Of a stretch of 64,000 nucleotides of DNA, positions 1 to 10,893 are shown one piece after another; the stretch's first letter is position 1; each line of letters begins with the position of its first letter. The notes beneath the pieces were generated by a model. It was not told where the DNA came from and did no database searches. It saw only the letters and a program-made list of their open reading frames with translations. The stretch is from Ailanthus altissimus (Eukaryota; Streptophyta; Magnoliopsida; Sapindales; Simaroubaceae). The position numbers and the translations under genes were made by a program. The stretch is taken from positions 13,984,501 through 14,048,500 of the forward strand of contig OX327690.1 in the NCBI GenBank assembly GCA_946807835.1, read 5' to 3'.

Positions 1-1524
1 GTTGAAATTGTTCTTGAAATATTTTTTGCCCCAAATGCTAGCTTTATTGTAACTTGTGTAGCCTTTGTTATTTGTTCCGATGTCAAGATCCCTGTAATTT
101 AAATATGCAGCTCGAGGACGTTTGGAAACATAAGGAGCCAAGAAACTGTGTAGCCTTCTGATCCAATTTATGTGCCTTTCAGGTATCTCACTCCCTTCTT
201 CATCCCAAAACACTATAGTTGCCATGTCGTATATGTTGCCAGCTCTATGGGGGAATGGAATTTCAGACTCCGAAATCTCACTCATTTTTCCACCATATGG
301 AAACATCATCACTTCAGCGGCTTCTGCCTCTTTTTCATAAAACATTCGATATATGCTTTCAAAAGCAGTTTCTGGCATGGGTTCTCTCACATAGTCAGAT
401 TTTGTTTTAAAAAATCTTTTGGTTGTAGGAGTCCTGTTAAGTAAAACATCCGATGGTTCACCCTTTCGGAATTGGGCAAAGTGGAGAATAGATTTAATCC
501 AGCTCGTTTCAGTGCAGCTTTCTTTCACCAAATCAAGCTCAGGGAAGCTCTGCTGCATCAATCGAAGGAACGTATTAAACCCACCAAGAAAAAAGCATTG
601 AAATGACGCTTGCATCGTTCTCTTTCCTTGAGTACTTGAGTTCACACTTGTTAAACTGATTCCGATAAGTAAATCTTCATGAAGTTTATCTGCAACGTAC
701 TGCCATCTATTTATAATTTTTGTCAAGTTTTGTTCCAAGGTTCGCTTTATGGAGCATACGGTTACAGTTGACGGAACAGAAACCAACTCAATTTTCCATG
801 CAACGATGACTCCGAAGCTAGCTCCTCCGCCTCCCCTAATGGCCCAAAATAGATCTTCTCCCATTGATTTTCTATCAAGAAACCTCCCGTGAACATCAAT
901 CAAATGAGCGTCAACAACATGATCAGCAGCAAGGCCATATTTTCGCAACAAAAAGCCGTAACCTCCTCCACTAAAATGTCCACCAACACCAACAGAAGGG
1001 CAAACTCCTGCTGGAAAGGCAAGAGTTCTACTTTTCTCAGCAATCTTGTAGTAAAGTTCGCCGAGGTTTGCTCCTGCTTGAACCCACGCAGTTTTGTTCT
1101 CTACATCAACACTTATCGAGGTGAGATTTCCCAAATCAAGGATGACGAATGGAACGTCCGAAACATAAGAAAGTCCCTCAGAATCATGACCGCCACTTCG
1201 GGTCCTAATTTGCAGGCCATGTCTGCCGGAACAATTAATGACAGCTTGAACGTGTGACACTTGCAGCGGTGTGACGATGACCAAAGGTTTTCGGGTGGTT
1301 GGTGTTGAGAACCTAAGGTTTTGTACCGTAAATTCCAAGATGGATGAATATGAAGAGTTCTTTTTGGTGTAGATCACTTTAGAAATGGAGGTTGAGTTTT
1401 CAAATTTTAGAGAAAGGCACTGGAGAAAATCTTCATGAGTGTCAGACGAAGTTATTGAATTAAAAGAAAATAATAGAAAAAAAACAAATAGGAGGATTGA
1501 AGAGTTTGAAGTTGAAGGCTTCAT
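1..1524 (-). CDS. BBE-like FAD oxidoreductase, gene 1 (3' end cut by window edge)
   Basis: Berberine-bridge-enzyme-like oxidase. The ATG is at 1524-1522 and I read all 508 codons down to base 1 without a stop; by comparison with gene 2 about 25 C-terminal residues lie outside the window. Residues 1 to about 27 form a hydrophobic signal peptide. The FAD-binding domain carries SGGHD (His113) and FPAGVCPSVGVGGHFSGGG (Cys175), the two residues that in this family bind FAD covalently (8-alpha to His, 6-S to Cys). The C-terminal berberine domain has AYLNYRDLDIG, whose second Tyr (about residue 477) aligns with the catalytic Tyr of cannabinoid-type oxidocyclases. There is no intron, as is usual for the family. 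It is expected to be secreted or vacuolar and to oxidise a small molecule using O2. The substrate cannot be told: the family includes carbohydrate, monolignol and alkaloid oxidases. It is a very close paralogue of the gene at 42831-44432. Confidence 0.93.
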   Translation of the reverse strand, partial: MKPSTSNSSILLFVFFLLFSFNSITSSDTHEDFLQCLSLKFENSTSISKVIYTKKNSSYSSILEFTVQNLRFSTPTTRKPLVIVTPLQVSHVQAVINCSGRHGLQIRTRSGGHDSEGLSYVSDVPFVILDLGNLTSISVDVENKTAWVQAGANLGELYYKIAEKSRTLAFPAGVCPSVGVGGHFSGGGYGFLLRKYGLAADHVVDAHLIDVHGRFLDRKSMGEDLFWAIRGGGGASFGVIVAWKIELVSVPSTVTVCSIKRTLEQNLTKIINRWQYVADKLHEDLLIGISLTSVNSSTQGKRTMQASFQCFFLGGFNTFLRLMQQSFPELDLVKESCTETSWIKSILHFAQFRKGEPSDVLLNRTPTTKRFFKTKSDYVREPMPETAFESIYRMFYEKEAEAAEVMMFPYGGKMSEISESEIPFPHRAGNIYDMATIVFWDEEGSEIPERHINWIRRLHSFLAPYVSKRPRAAYLNYRDLDIGTNNKGYTSYNKASIWGKKYFKNNFN

Positions 1525-1830
1525 TTTTGTTGAAGTTTTGGTTCCAAATGAAAGAAAACGAAGAGGGAATAAAATGTATCAGAATTCTCTTTCTTTATGG
1601 TCTCAAGAAAATAATCATGCTACATATGCTTAAATAGACCACTGCCTAAGACTTATAGTTTATTTTTTTACTAAAGGTTTAAAATCTTCCTCCCCTATGT
1701 CAAAATAATATATATATATATATATATCATACTCAAAATTCAGAATCTATGGACTTTGCGTTCCAAAATCTTGTTCGCGTTCTGGAGCAAGTTCAGATTT
1801 TCTAGTCTAGTGACGTAAACAGGTCAATGA
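1525..1830 (-). promoter_or_regulatory. Proximal promoter of BBE-like gene 1
   Basis: Reading leftwards into gene 1, a TATA-like TATTTAA lies at 1636-1630, about 106 nt before the ATG. A dinucleotide (AT)n run sits at 1708-1727. The block 1737-1815 is recognisably homologous to 44520-44590 upstream of gene 2, so the duplication that made the two genes included promoter sequence. The (AT)n tract is absent from the gene 2 promoter. Confidence 0.5.
1708..1727. repeat. (AT)n microsatellite
   Basis: About ten uninterrupted AT units lie between the proximal and distal promoter blocks of BBE-like gene 1. It is a likely length-polymorphic site. Confidence 0.9.
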
Positions 1831-1964
1831 AAAAAAAAGTGTTCAACAATTATACGTAATTTAATTGAATTTCTCACTTTAAATATTCGCCACTTTGATC
1901 CTCAGAATTTTCTTCTTTTTTTAATAAATTATTTTTTTCTATTCGTCGTCTTGATTTAGAAGTG

Positions 1965-2335
1965 TAAAATGGATTCAGCTGGCACGGCACAATAGTTAAA
2001 TGATTTGGGCTCAACTCAAATTTTGGAGACTAATTTATTAAACTTTTAAAAATAATTCAAAAAATAAAAAAATTTCAAGTATCTTTAGCAATCTTATAAG
2101 TAATTAGATAAATAAATTAAAGAATATATTTAACAAATTAATTTTTTTTAATTAAAATAAAAAATTGAAACCCAGCAGAATATGACACAAAAAACACGGA
2201 CCAATTTTTTGTATGATACAAAAAAAATTCATGTCGAATCTAATTTTAAAAAATGAGGCACGACATGAATATAATACAAAATAAGTCAAACCGACACGAC
2301 AAAGCTCGTTTGATATGACCACCTTAAACTATGAC
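1965..2335. mobile_element. Probable non-autonomous DNA transposon (MITE) in the gene 1 promoter
   Basis: This block interrupts sequence otherwise homologous between the upstream regions of genes 1 and 2. It is AT-rich with short GC words near both ends (GGCACGGCAC near the left, CCGACACGACAAAGC near the right) that are loosely inverted relative to each other, as in many plant hAT-type MITEs. No ORF. Exact ends and target duplication could not be fixed. Confidence 0.35.
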
Positions 2336-2412
2336 TTATCTTTTGCAACTATGTTTTGTTCTTTGTGATAAAATTCTCGTCATCTAGTCAATATGTTGAA
2401 TTGTCAATATCT

Positions 2413-2418
2413 TTGACT
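2413..2418. promoter_or_regulatory. W-box core (TTGACT) in the distal gene 1 promoter
   Basis: TTGACT lies in a block (about 2405-2500) homologous to 44748-44885 upstream of gene 2, where the same hexamer occurs twice. W-boxes bind WRKY factors, and BBE-like genes are often elicitor-inducible. Functional relevance here is inference. Confidence 0.35.
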
Positions 2419-2892
2419 TTACCGGCGGATCACTCAAGTGTAAGAACAAGCAGTGTTTTACTTGCAACTGGATCAAAGGTAATAATGCTTACCATATTTA
2501 TAAAATGTTAGACATGTTTTGAAAAGTCATTTTTATTTTTAAATATTTGAATAGAGATGAAAGTTTTCATTTGTATTAGATATTAATTTTTTTAATCGAA
2601 TTTAGACAATTATAAATGTAAAATGTATTAATTATCATTTGAGCTACAACTCAAACATATTCATACTATTTAAGCTACTGCTAAATTTTTATTTATTATG
2701 TATAATTTATCGCTACACAACTTGTCGTATCGCTGCACAGGCCACTTGTATCAACTGAAATTGCAACAAATAACATTCATAAGATACGTGCAAACAACAC
2801 TTTTCATGCATGTGTAAGAATATCATTAGAATTATTGAACTATAGACACAAGACGATATCATTGGATTAAGCTTAGAATTTGAAATTTAAGT

Positions 2893-3578
2893 TGTTGAAG
2901 TAGAAACATACAAATAAATAATATAATTCAAATAATATAAAATAGAATAAGTAATTAAAAAATTAAAAGAAAAAAGTAGAATAAAAAATTTAAAAAAAAA
3001 GTAAAATAAGAATACATAAAATTTAAATGGTTCAACAATTTATTTACGTTTATGGCATATCAAAATCATTCATTTTTATTATTGAATTTCAAGGCACTCA
3101 CAAAGTATGTTTTTTACAAAAAGACTCATGAAGTAAACACTCTCTTTTACAACTTAAGAATTTTCTCTCACAAAAAATCACAAAGTATGTTTGATCACAA
3201 AGATTTTTACAAATATGTGTTTACAAGCCAATAGAGAGCATTTATATAGGTTTTAGGATATTTTAGGTTTACCCTATACGTGTAGAAGTCGTATTAAAGA
3301 GTCCTGAAACAAGTAAAAAATGGAATAAGTAAGAATTAATTTAGGAAACAACTTTATCGCGCTCGACGCCCAGCTTTTAGCATCGCGATGCCGGGCATTC
3401 CCGCTTGGGCACCTCGGTGTTGCGACACCCACAACCTGACTCTGTGGCCCTCACATCTGGGCATCACCAAATGCGTCGTTCTCCTTCTTTCACGTTTGTC
3501 TTTGATCCTCACTTACCCAACGCATTAGGCTTGCTCTCTAAATCATATCTCAATGACTTTTAATCAATATTCGCACAA
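2893..3578 (-). repeat. 3' LTR of copia copy 1
   Basis: It begins (minus strand) directly after the polypurine tract GAATCAAGGAGGGGA (about 3593-3579) and ends in CTTCAACA at 2893. Length 686 bp compares with 688 bp for the 5' LTR at 30181-30868. It contains a CCTATATAAATGC promoter box like the other copy. A GC-rich, palindrome-rich tract at 3357-3480 corresponds to U3. The canonical TGTTGG start is absent. Confidence 0.7.
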
Positions 3579-3796
3579 ATCCCCTCCTTGATTCAAAATC
3601 ATTCACAAAGTAACTCGATTTCTCATTTTTGCATCTTCGGTCACCCTCACAAAGTAATGACTCTAGTTAAATCCTTGTATAGGATGAATCTAACGGATGA
3701 CAGTGGCTTAGTCAACATGTCAGTAGGATTTTTAGACGACGCTTTCTTCATTAGAATAACTTTACTACTTTGGACAATCTCTCGAATGTAATGGAG

Positions 3797-4183
3797 TCAC
3801 ACATCAATATGTTTAGACCTCTCGTGGAACACTTGATGCTTGTTTAGGTGTATGGCACTCAGGCTATCACGATATACACCAGTGTTCACATTTTCAGTAG
3901 CCATTACCTCCGTACATATGCCTTTCAACCACACGGCCTTCTTAATAGCTTTACCAACTGCTATGTACTCTACCTCTGTGGTAGATAATGCAACTACATG
4001 TTGTAGAACTGATCTCCAACACACACTACACCCAAACACTGTGAACACGTAACCTGTCAATGATCTTCTCTTGTCTAAATCACCTGCATAATTTGAGTCT
4101 ACATATCCTTTTACTATTATATTGATGTCCTCATCCCTTTTATACATCAACCCGTGATTCGACATCCCTTTGAGATATCTCAA
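3797..4183 (-). pseudogene. Copia RNase H domain fragment
   Basis: An open 128-codon stretch of the Ty1/copia RNase H region: GYVDSNYAGDLDKRRSLTGY carries the first acidic residue, followed by ALSTTEVEYIAVGKAIKKAV and the terminal HERSKHIDV. It joins in spirit to RT sequence at 4202-4827 across a frame break. DNA-RNA hybrid nuclease of the retrotransposon; inactive as part of a broken polyprotein. Confidence 0.85.
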
Positions 4184-4201
4184 GATCTATTTCACTGCAA
4201 G

Positions 4202-5200
4202 CTAGTAATCCTTACCCGAATCTGTCATATATTTACTCACTGCACTCACAGTCTGTGTTATGTTTGGTCTTGTGCAAATTATTGCATACATGATGCTCCC
4301 CACAGAGCTTGCATACAATACTTTACTCATCTGTAGTTTCTCTTCTTCGGATGTCAGCAACTGTGCTGCTGAAAGTTTAAAATGCATGGCCAAATAAGTA
4401 AAGACAGCCTTTGCGTTGGACATACCAAACTCCTCTAGAATTTTAAGTATATATCGTTGTTGAGACAAGAAGATGACATCTCTTCTTTCCTTCACAATAT
4501 CTATACTTAATATTCTCTTTACTGCTCTCAAATCCTTCATCTCAAACTCGTCACTCAACTGCTTCTTAAGTTTTTGTATTTCTTTTATATGTTTACATGC
4601 GATCAACATATCATCGTATATAGAAGTAAATACATCATCCCACAACTTATGTTCTTGAAGTACACGCATCCAACATACTTACTTCTATTAAAGCCACAAG
4701 CTATCATAAACTTATCAAATCTCCTATACCACTGTCTAAGTGATTGCTTTAACCTATATAATGACTTCTTTAGCAAACAAGCATGATCTTTTTTTTTGGG
4801 CTTCTTGAACCATTGTGGTTGTGCCATGTATATCGTCTCTTAATGCTTTCCATGCAGAAAATATATTTTTATATTCATCTGCTCTAGATGTAAATTAAGG
4901 TTTACACACATGGCTAACAAAATCCTAATGGATGTGTGCTTGACAACTGGAGGAAAACTCTCATGAAAATTAACTCCCTCTCTTTGAGTAAAACCTTATA
5001 AAACTAACCTAGCCTTGAATCTCGTAGGCTCTATCCCCAGTATCCCCTCCATTACCTTATACACCCACTTGCACCCAACTAGTTTCTTTTGAGGTCTCTT
5101 CACCAACTTTTCAAGTATTATTCTTTATAAAAGAACTGATATCTTCTTCCATAGCCTGCTACCATTCTTTCTTGTTTTCACTCTTCATAGCCTCACCATA
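4202..5200 (-). pseudogene. Copia reverse transcriptase, frame-broken
   Basis: Minus-strand pieces match copia RT: LKQSLRQWYRRFDKFM near 4720-4760, then IYDDMLIACKHIKEIQ near 4590-4625, corresponding to the YVDDM catalytic box with its first residues altered, then the palm/thumb segment ending in the SAVSKYMTDSGKDY region at 4202. Several frame changes separate the pieces. Upstream sequence to about 5200 still resembles the RT N-terminal segment. Degenerate and not expected to be expressed. Confidence 0.75.
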
Positions 5201-5429
5201 CGTTCGAGGCTCATCATATTCAAGAGTATAAGTAGAATTAATAGCATGAGCAACTAAATCTACTTGTACATACTTGATTAGTGGGTTAATCATTCTCTTA
5301 GCTTGTCTTTGGCTAGCTGGTACTCTTGAAGTTCCATTTTATGAGTCCTAGTCTTTCTTTGGGTGGACTTGGAGGAACTCGTTGATGTTCTTGGTTTATA
5401 TTCAAGGATCTTCTTATTGAAGTGCTAAT

Positions 5430-6250
5430 TTATGGGCAAATCAGATCTATTCTCAGGCTCCACTTCAGCTTTTATTGACTCAGGTGCTGAGTCTTCTTTG
5501 AACACAAGTTCTTCTTTCTCGTCTTCTTGGGAAGCTTTCAGCATGGTTGTCTTATCGAACGTCACATTATGGCTTACGATACTCCTTGGTGGTGTTAAGT
5601 CTTCACACTACACCTTGTATCCTTTCACTCCTTTGGGATATTATATAAATACCACTTTGATAGCTCTAGGTTCCAACTTCTCCTTCCTAACTTGTACAAA
5701 GGTAAGGCAACCAAATATTATGAGGTGGTCATATTTAGGAGGATTGCCATACCATTTCTCTTTTGGCGTCTTGAAGTCAATTGCTAAAGAGGGACTTTTA
5801 TCAATCAAATAAGTTGCAGTAACTAAAGCTTCTCCTCAAAATGCTTTGGATATCTTTGCATTGGTAAGCATGCATCTAACCCTTTCAAGCAGAGTCCTAT
5901 TCATCCTCTCAATTACGTCATTCTATTATGGTGTTGATTTTACCATTCTGTGCCTTGCAATCTCATGCTTGGCACAAAACTCATCAAACTCTTTATTGCA
6001 AAACTCAAGGCCATTGTTAGTTCTTAGCCTCTTCACTCTTTTTCCAGTCTAATTCTCAACAAGAGTCTTCCAAGTCTTGAACGCATCAAATGGTTGATCT
6101 TTGCTCTTCAACACATAGACCTACAGCTTTCCTGAATGGTCATCAATCAAACTGAGAAAATACCTTATACCACCACGAGTAGCTGTCTGAGTTGGTCCCC
6201 AAATATCTGAGTGTATGTAGTCAAGAGTCCCCTTAGTCTTGTGCTCGCCG
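5430..6250 (-). pseudogene. Copia integrase core, frame-broken
   Basis: Minus-strand translation shows scattered copia integrase matches, including the DYSRK-type segment, the NGVIERMNRTL-type region near 5900 and the HVRKEKLEPRA-like end near 5680. No continuous frame remains. It sits between the pre-integrase domain (right) and RT (left), the expected copia order. Confidence 0.6.
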
Positions 6251-6261
6251 ATACTAAACCT

Positions 6262-6720
6262 CACCTTATGTGCCAATCTAAGATGCCATAACTGGTTTGC
6301 ATATTCTCATCCTAATGGCTGGAACTTATCCTCATCAAACTTCTTTTGAATAACTAACTCCTTCAGGTTTCTCTCGCCTAGATGTGCCAATCTAAGATGC
6401 CATAACTGGTTTGCATATTCTCATCCTTTACAGAGAATAATGCAGAATCACTCACAATTTCACCCTTAAGCACATAAAAACGCCTTGTGTCTCTCTCCTC
6501 TCATTACCACTATGGAACCTTTTAATACTCTTAAAATCCCTCTGATGATCTTGATGGAACACTCATTCTGATCTAAAGTCCATAGTGAGATCAAATTCCT
6601 TTTGAGGTTAGGAACATACTTAACATCTGTCAACTCTTTCACTCGCCCATCATGCAGCCTAAATTTAACACTACCAATTTTCATCATCTAACATGCAACA
6701 TCATTACCCATTAAAAAGTT
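6262..6720 (-). pseudogene. Copia gag-pre-integrase region, with internal duplication
   Basis: The minus frame at 6687-6466 reads KIGSVKFRLHDGRVKELTDV and KYVPNLKRNLISL, typical of the segment between protease and integrase. QLWHLRLAHLGERNLK, the zinc-binding part, follows near 6420-6370 in another frame. Just upstream, near 6710, LMGNDVAC is readable and then the element ends. See the 46-bp duplication listed separately. Confidence 0.75.
6268..6427. repeat. 46-bp perfect direct duplication inside copia copy 1
   Basis: Bases 6268-6313 and 6382-6427 are identical over 46 bp with an offset of 114 bp. The unit encodes the LWHLRLAH segment of the pre-integrase domain. The related copia at 30181-35483 carries this segment once, so the second copy is an insertion in this element. 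Confidence 0.9.
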
Positions 6721-8705
6721 TGTTAAAACAATCAAATGATCATTATTACAAATTTTTAGACAATAAATATGAGCATGGTGGCCTATGTTTTGGGAGTTAA
6801 AAACTATAGAGATCTTTCAAGAAAACTTTTAACTCATTCTCAAGAATATTAAATTAGAAATTTCTTGAAATGACAATTATGTTAGATTGTAAAACTATAG
6901 ATAATTACATTTCAAAATGGACAAACTCTAAGCTTTGACATGTGTTTAAGACTCCTTAATGAATAAGAAATACATTACATGAAACTTGTACTCACGTATT
7001 ATTGGAAGTTATAGGATTAGTAAGTGATTTCAATTAAACTCTTGGTACTAATAATTAGCATGCATCGAGAAGATTTGGCACATTTTTAAAATATTGTATA
7101 CTACATTTTATGTCATCAAAGCAATTATTTATGCTTATATGCTTATGCTAATTGGAGAGGTGGTGATGATAAGTAAAATCAATCTCAAGATAAGAATTTT
7201 TAATCAATAGTTTTACTAAATCATAGAGTAGTAAGAAGCAAACATGCACAAGCTCTATGGACAATGAATGTTCAGTATATGACATGTTTAGTGCAGTATA
7301 AAAGGGTATTTAGCTTACACGATTATTGATAGATGTCAACATCATCACATATACTTCTACTTTAATGATTATGCACTTTAACAGCCAAATAACAATACTT
7401 TTGTTTGTAAAAGATATTTGTTATCTAAGTAGATTGAAATACATAAAGACCAAGTATACTTTTTGAGTGATATTGTAGCACAAAATGATGTGTGCAAACA
7501 ATACATATCTATAATTCTCAAAATAACATATTCGCTTACCAAATTTGTGACTAAGGGTGTTTTTATACATAAATGATCATCTTATACTTGATAAAACATT
7601 TTTGGTTAGATATTTAATCTATATCTATATTAATATATATAACTAGCATATTATATACATTAGATAATGTAAGATATGTCATTAGGTTATGATTAGATTT
7701 CTTATACAATTAATCGCCTTAGTTGCTAGAGAGGCAATTTGAAATGAGACACAAAAAGAAAGAGAATAAAATAGATGATTTATTCTTATGGAATTTATAT
7801 TCATTTATATAACAAAGTGTTGCCTTATCTAGGTCAAGTAAGGTCTATTTTTCTCTTATAAGTACTTAATTGACTTTGATTTACCTCACTAATATGAAAC
7901 TTGATTTAGTTGAATGTGAATTTTATAATTTGGTACTTTGTGAAAATTGAGCTTATTAAGAACTTAGGTTAAGAGCTTAAATGACAATTGAATTAAGATC
8001 TGTATAATGAACTTAAAAGTTATATGTTATTTAAAGAGGTTTCACTTTAGAATGTGAATCATATCTCATGTGCTTCTTGTGACTAATTTAAGGAAATGAG
8101 AAAATTAATCCTTACTTACGCATTGTATAAGTTCCTTTAAGGTTAGATAAAATTTGAACTAATATCCTTAATTATCATCAACTATATTTTAAAGTGAGGA
8201 TTAATATTAGCTACTTTAGTATGTTATTGATAACAATAATATTATGCGTTATAAATCATATGTGTAGGGAAATTATTAATCCAAAATAAAAAAAATATGA
8301 GTTAGATGAAATTTTTTATTTTTTATTTAATATCTAACTTGTGTATTTATTGGTCGATTAGTTGTAGAATCTATAGAAAGATTGATATAATTGTGAATAT
8401 ATGAGTGCATAAAAGATAAGCATAACTATTATCAAGTAATTGCGTATACTTGTACTAATGTAACAAGACTAAATCTAGAATATAAAGATGAACAAAATAT
8501 TTTGTAGATCTCTTGTACAATTGAGATTTCTTATTGCTATAATTTCTATTTATATTAAATTTCTTTGAGTCACACATTGTATTTTCCTATATGAGTATAA
8601 ATTTTATGGATTTGTGTTATAAACTATCTTGTTATTTTATAATATCATTCTATCATGTACAAATGATAGATGTTAGACTTTCAATGAATCTGCCCATAAT
8701 AGGTT
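6721..8705. other. AT-rich stretch with no recognisable gene
   Basis: Stops are dense in all frames and no transposon domain, TIR or LTR end was recognised. It lies between the broken 5' side of copia copy 1 and the first family-A element. Confidence 0.6.
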
Positions 8706-10864
8706 TGTTGGAGCTAGTGCTTACGTGACATTCTAATATTGTATGAATATTAATTATTTAATATTTATACAATAAACATTTCAAATACAAACTGTAATAT
8801 TATAATTATATGATATAATACTTGTAACACTACAGACATTATATGATCTGAAGGATTTCAAATCTGATCTAAAGGAGTTTAGACTAGGGTTAAGAGTTAG
8901 CAATGCTGAAAGTTTTAAATACTAAGAGTTAGCACTGTTAAGAGTTAGCAGGTTATAAGAGTCAGCAAAGTTCTAAGAGTTAAAAGCTTTATTTGAAATG
9001 GGACAAAGACCCGAGAGTATATTAGAGTGATATAGTTGCAAAGAGTCGCAATAGGTGCTAAGAAATGTCATTGTGTAGTATATCTCAAACGTTATGTTCC
9101 TAATCTATATTCACTAATGCGGGTCTATCAGTGAATCCCTATAATATAGATTAGTGTATGTCTATATCTAACTGGTGTAGATTGTTATTTTTAGCTAACC
9201 ATAAGCTTAGAGCTTTTATAGGCATATGGGTATCCATTCAGGACATGATACTGAACAAACTCACGAGGACCACAATAGGAATCCTATGAAACTGTCAAAG
9301 GAATGTCCTCTCAAGTTGAGTAGTATTCGTGGTCCTTTGACCTGAGTACCACGGTGAGCTTGTGAGTGATCCACCATACTTTGGTTCCATATATCGCTAT
9401 GTGTCACTGGGTATAGTCCGATGCTCATGGAGTCTCGTGTGCGTAGATACTGGATCTGTCAACTTACAAACGTAAGTTGTATATCCGATACTCATAAATT
9501 GTCTTTCATAAAGTCTTATGGCCACAAGCATAAACCCAGGAAAAGATTATTCCACAAGGTTAAACAATATCTCAAAAGTGTTTATTTATATTATTTATTG
9601 AGATACGAATCTAGAGATAAGTTTAAGGGTGGGCTAATGAGGATTTGACGGTGCTTATCTATATCCTCGCATATTCAGGATATAAATGATGGAAGGATTA
9701 TATGTATGTGTAGTGACCTCAACTTGTATGGTCTAATGCACTAATTTGTAATATTCATAACGTGTGCTGGGGCATCGATTACGAATTCATAGAATAATTC
9801 CATTTGAAAAATCGAGTATAGACCTAAGTAGTACTACAAAATGAAATATACTCTTTGTGCACATAGGCAGGTACCGTATTGAATTATTCAAACAGTAAAA
9901 TTTAGCAATTTACTATGGTTAAGTTAACTAAAGTATGTGGTTAAATGGTGGAACCCACTTTAGGTTAATTTGGTAACCTAGTAAGGACATAAAAGTAATT
10001 TTACTTAATAATTATTTAATTGTTAAATAATTAAAATAAATATTTATTTAATATTTAAATAAATAATTTAACTTAACTATGATTAAAAGTTAACCATGTG
10101 GTTAAGTTAACCTTACTTAATGGTTAAGTAAATGTTAACCTAACCATGGTTAAATTAGTTAACTAGGGTTAGATTGTTTAAATATTTATTTAACTTAAGA
10201 GTTAAGTTAAACTAATCAAACTAAGATTAAATGTTAACTATGATTAGGTTAAATTAAATGTAAATTCAAATTTAAGTGAAATTAAAATCAAATACATGTT
10301 AAATTAATTGTTAATTAAATGTATTTGGTTTATATTAGTAAAATGAACTAATTTTATTGGTTAAGTGTTTTAGAATGGCTTGAAAATTGAGAGAGAAATT
10401 GTGAATGAAAATTGTAATGTTTTCAATAGTTGAAAACATATTGTATTCATCATCTTCTCCAATTAATGTTAACCATTAAAACATTAATTAAATTTTTTTT
10501 TTATTCCAGAGTTGAATAAATAAATAACAAATTTAACTAAGTAAAAGAGTTTAACTTTAAATTAAGTTTAAGAGTTAAACTAATTGTTGGATTAACATAC
10601 TGCTATTTTAGATAATCAAACCTACCCTTATTAATTGTTAGGATTGATCAAAGTTTATATTTTAAGTGGACTTTAAGCAATTTAATCCAAAGGCTTTATG
10701 GGTTAAATTCTCAATCTTGTTATTAATTTGATTAATATGTCTTAATTATGTTCATTATAAAATTTTATAATTCTGCTGTGCACATATATGTATGAGATAT
10801 GTATATTTTTTATGATGAACACACAGCTCACATGCATGCACCCTAAAATAATCAACACCCAACA
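8706..10864 (+). repeat. Family-A solo-LTR-like element, copy A1
   Basis: Begins TGTTGGAGCTAGTGCTTACG and ends CACCCAACA, the TG...CA termini of an LTR. It is flanked by AGGTT (8701-8705) and AGATT (10865-10869), a 5-bp target duplication with one mismatch. Length 2159 bp. No coding sequence. Shares a conserved core around 9240-9480 (the ATGGTCCGATGCTCATGGAG-type block near 9411) with copies at 55914, 59048 and 62302 and, inverted, with 11551 and 13763. The distal part is AT-rich with many GTTAA words. Confidence 0.75.
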
Positions 10865-10893
10865 AGATTAACTTGACTTAAATTCATAAAGTG

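Larger units (their letters stand above)
2893..6720 (-). mobile_element. Truncated Ty1/copia retrotransposon, copy 1 (pol plus 3' LTR)
   Basis: Reading right to left, the order is the pre-integrase region, integrase, reverse transcriptase, RNase H, polypurine tract, 3' LTR. That is Ty1/copia order (integrase before RT). The 5' LTR, primer binding site and gag are missing; recognisable sequence stops near 6720. The reading frame is broken by many stops and shifts, so it is not autonomous. It is clearly the same lineage as the copia element at 30181-35483: the RNase H segments and LTR lengths match closely. It lies upstream of BBE-like gene 1 in the same orientation. Confidence 0.85.

Noticed and set aside
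889..1257. Plus-strand 122-codon frame
   Set aside because: Antisense shadow of BBE-like gene 1; an equal-length shadow (43800-44168) lies opposite gene 2 for the same reason.
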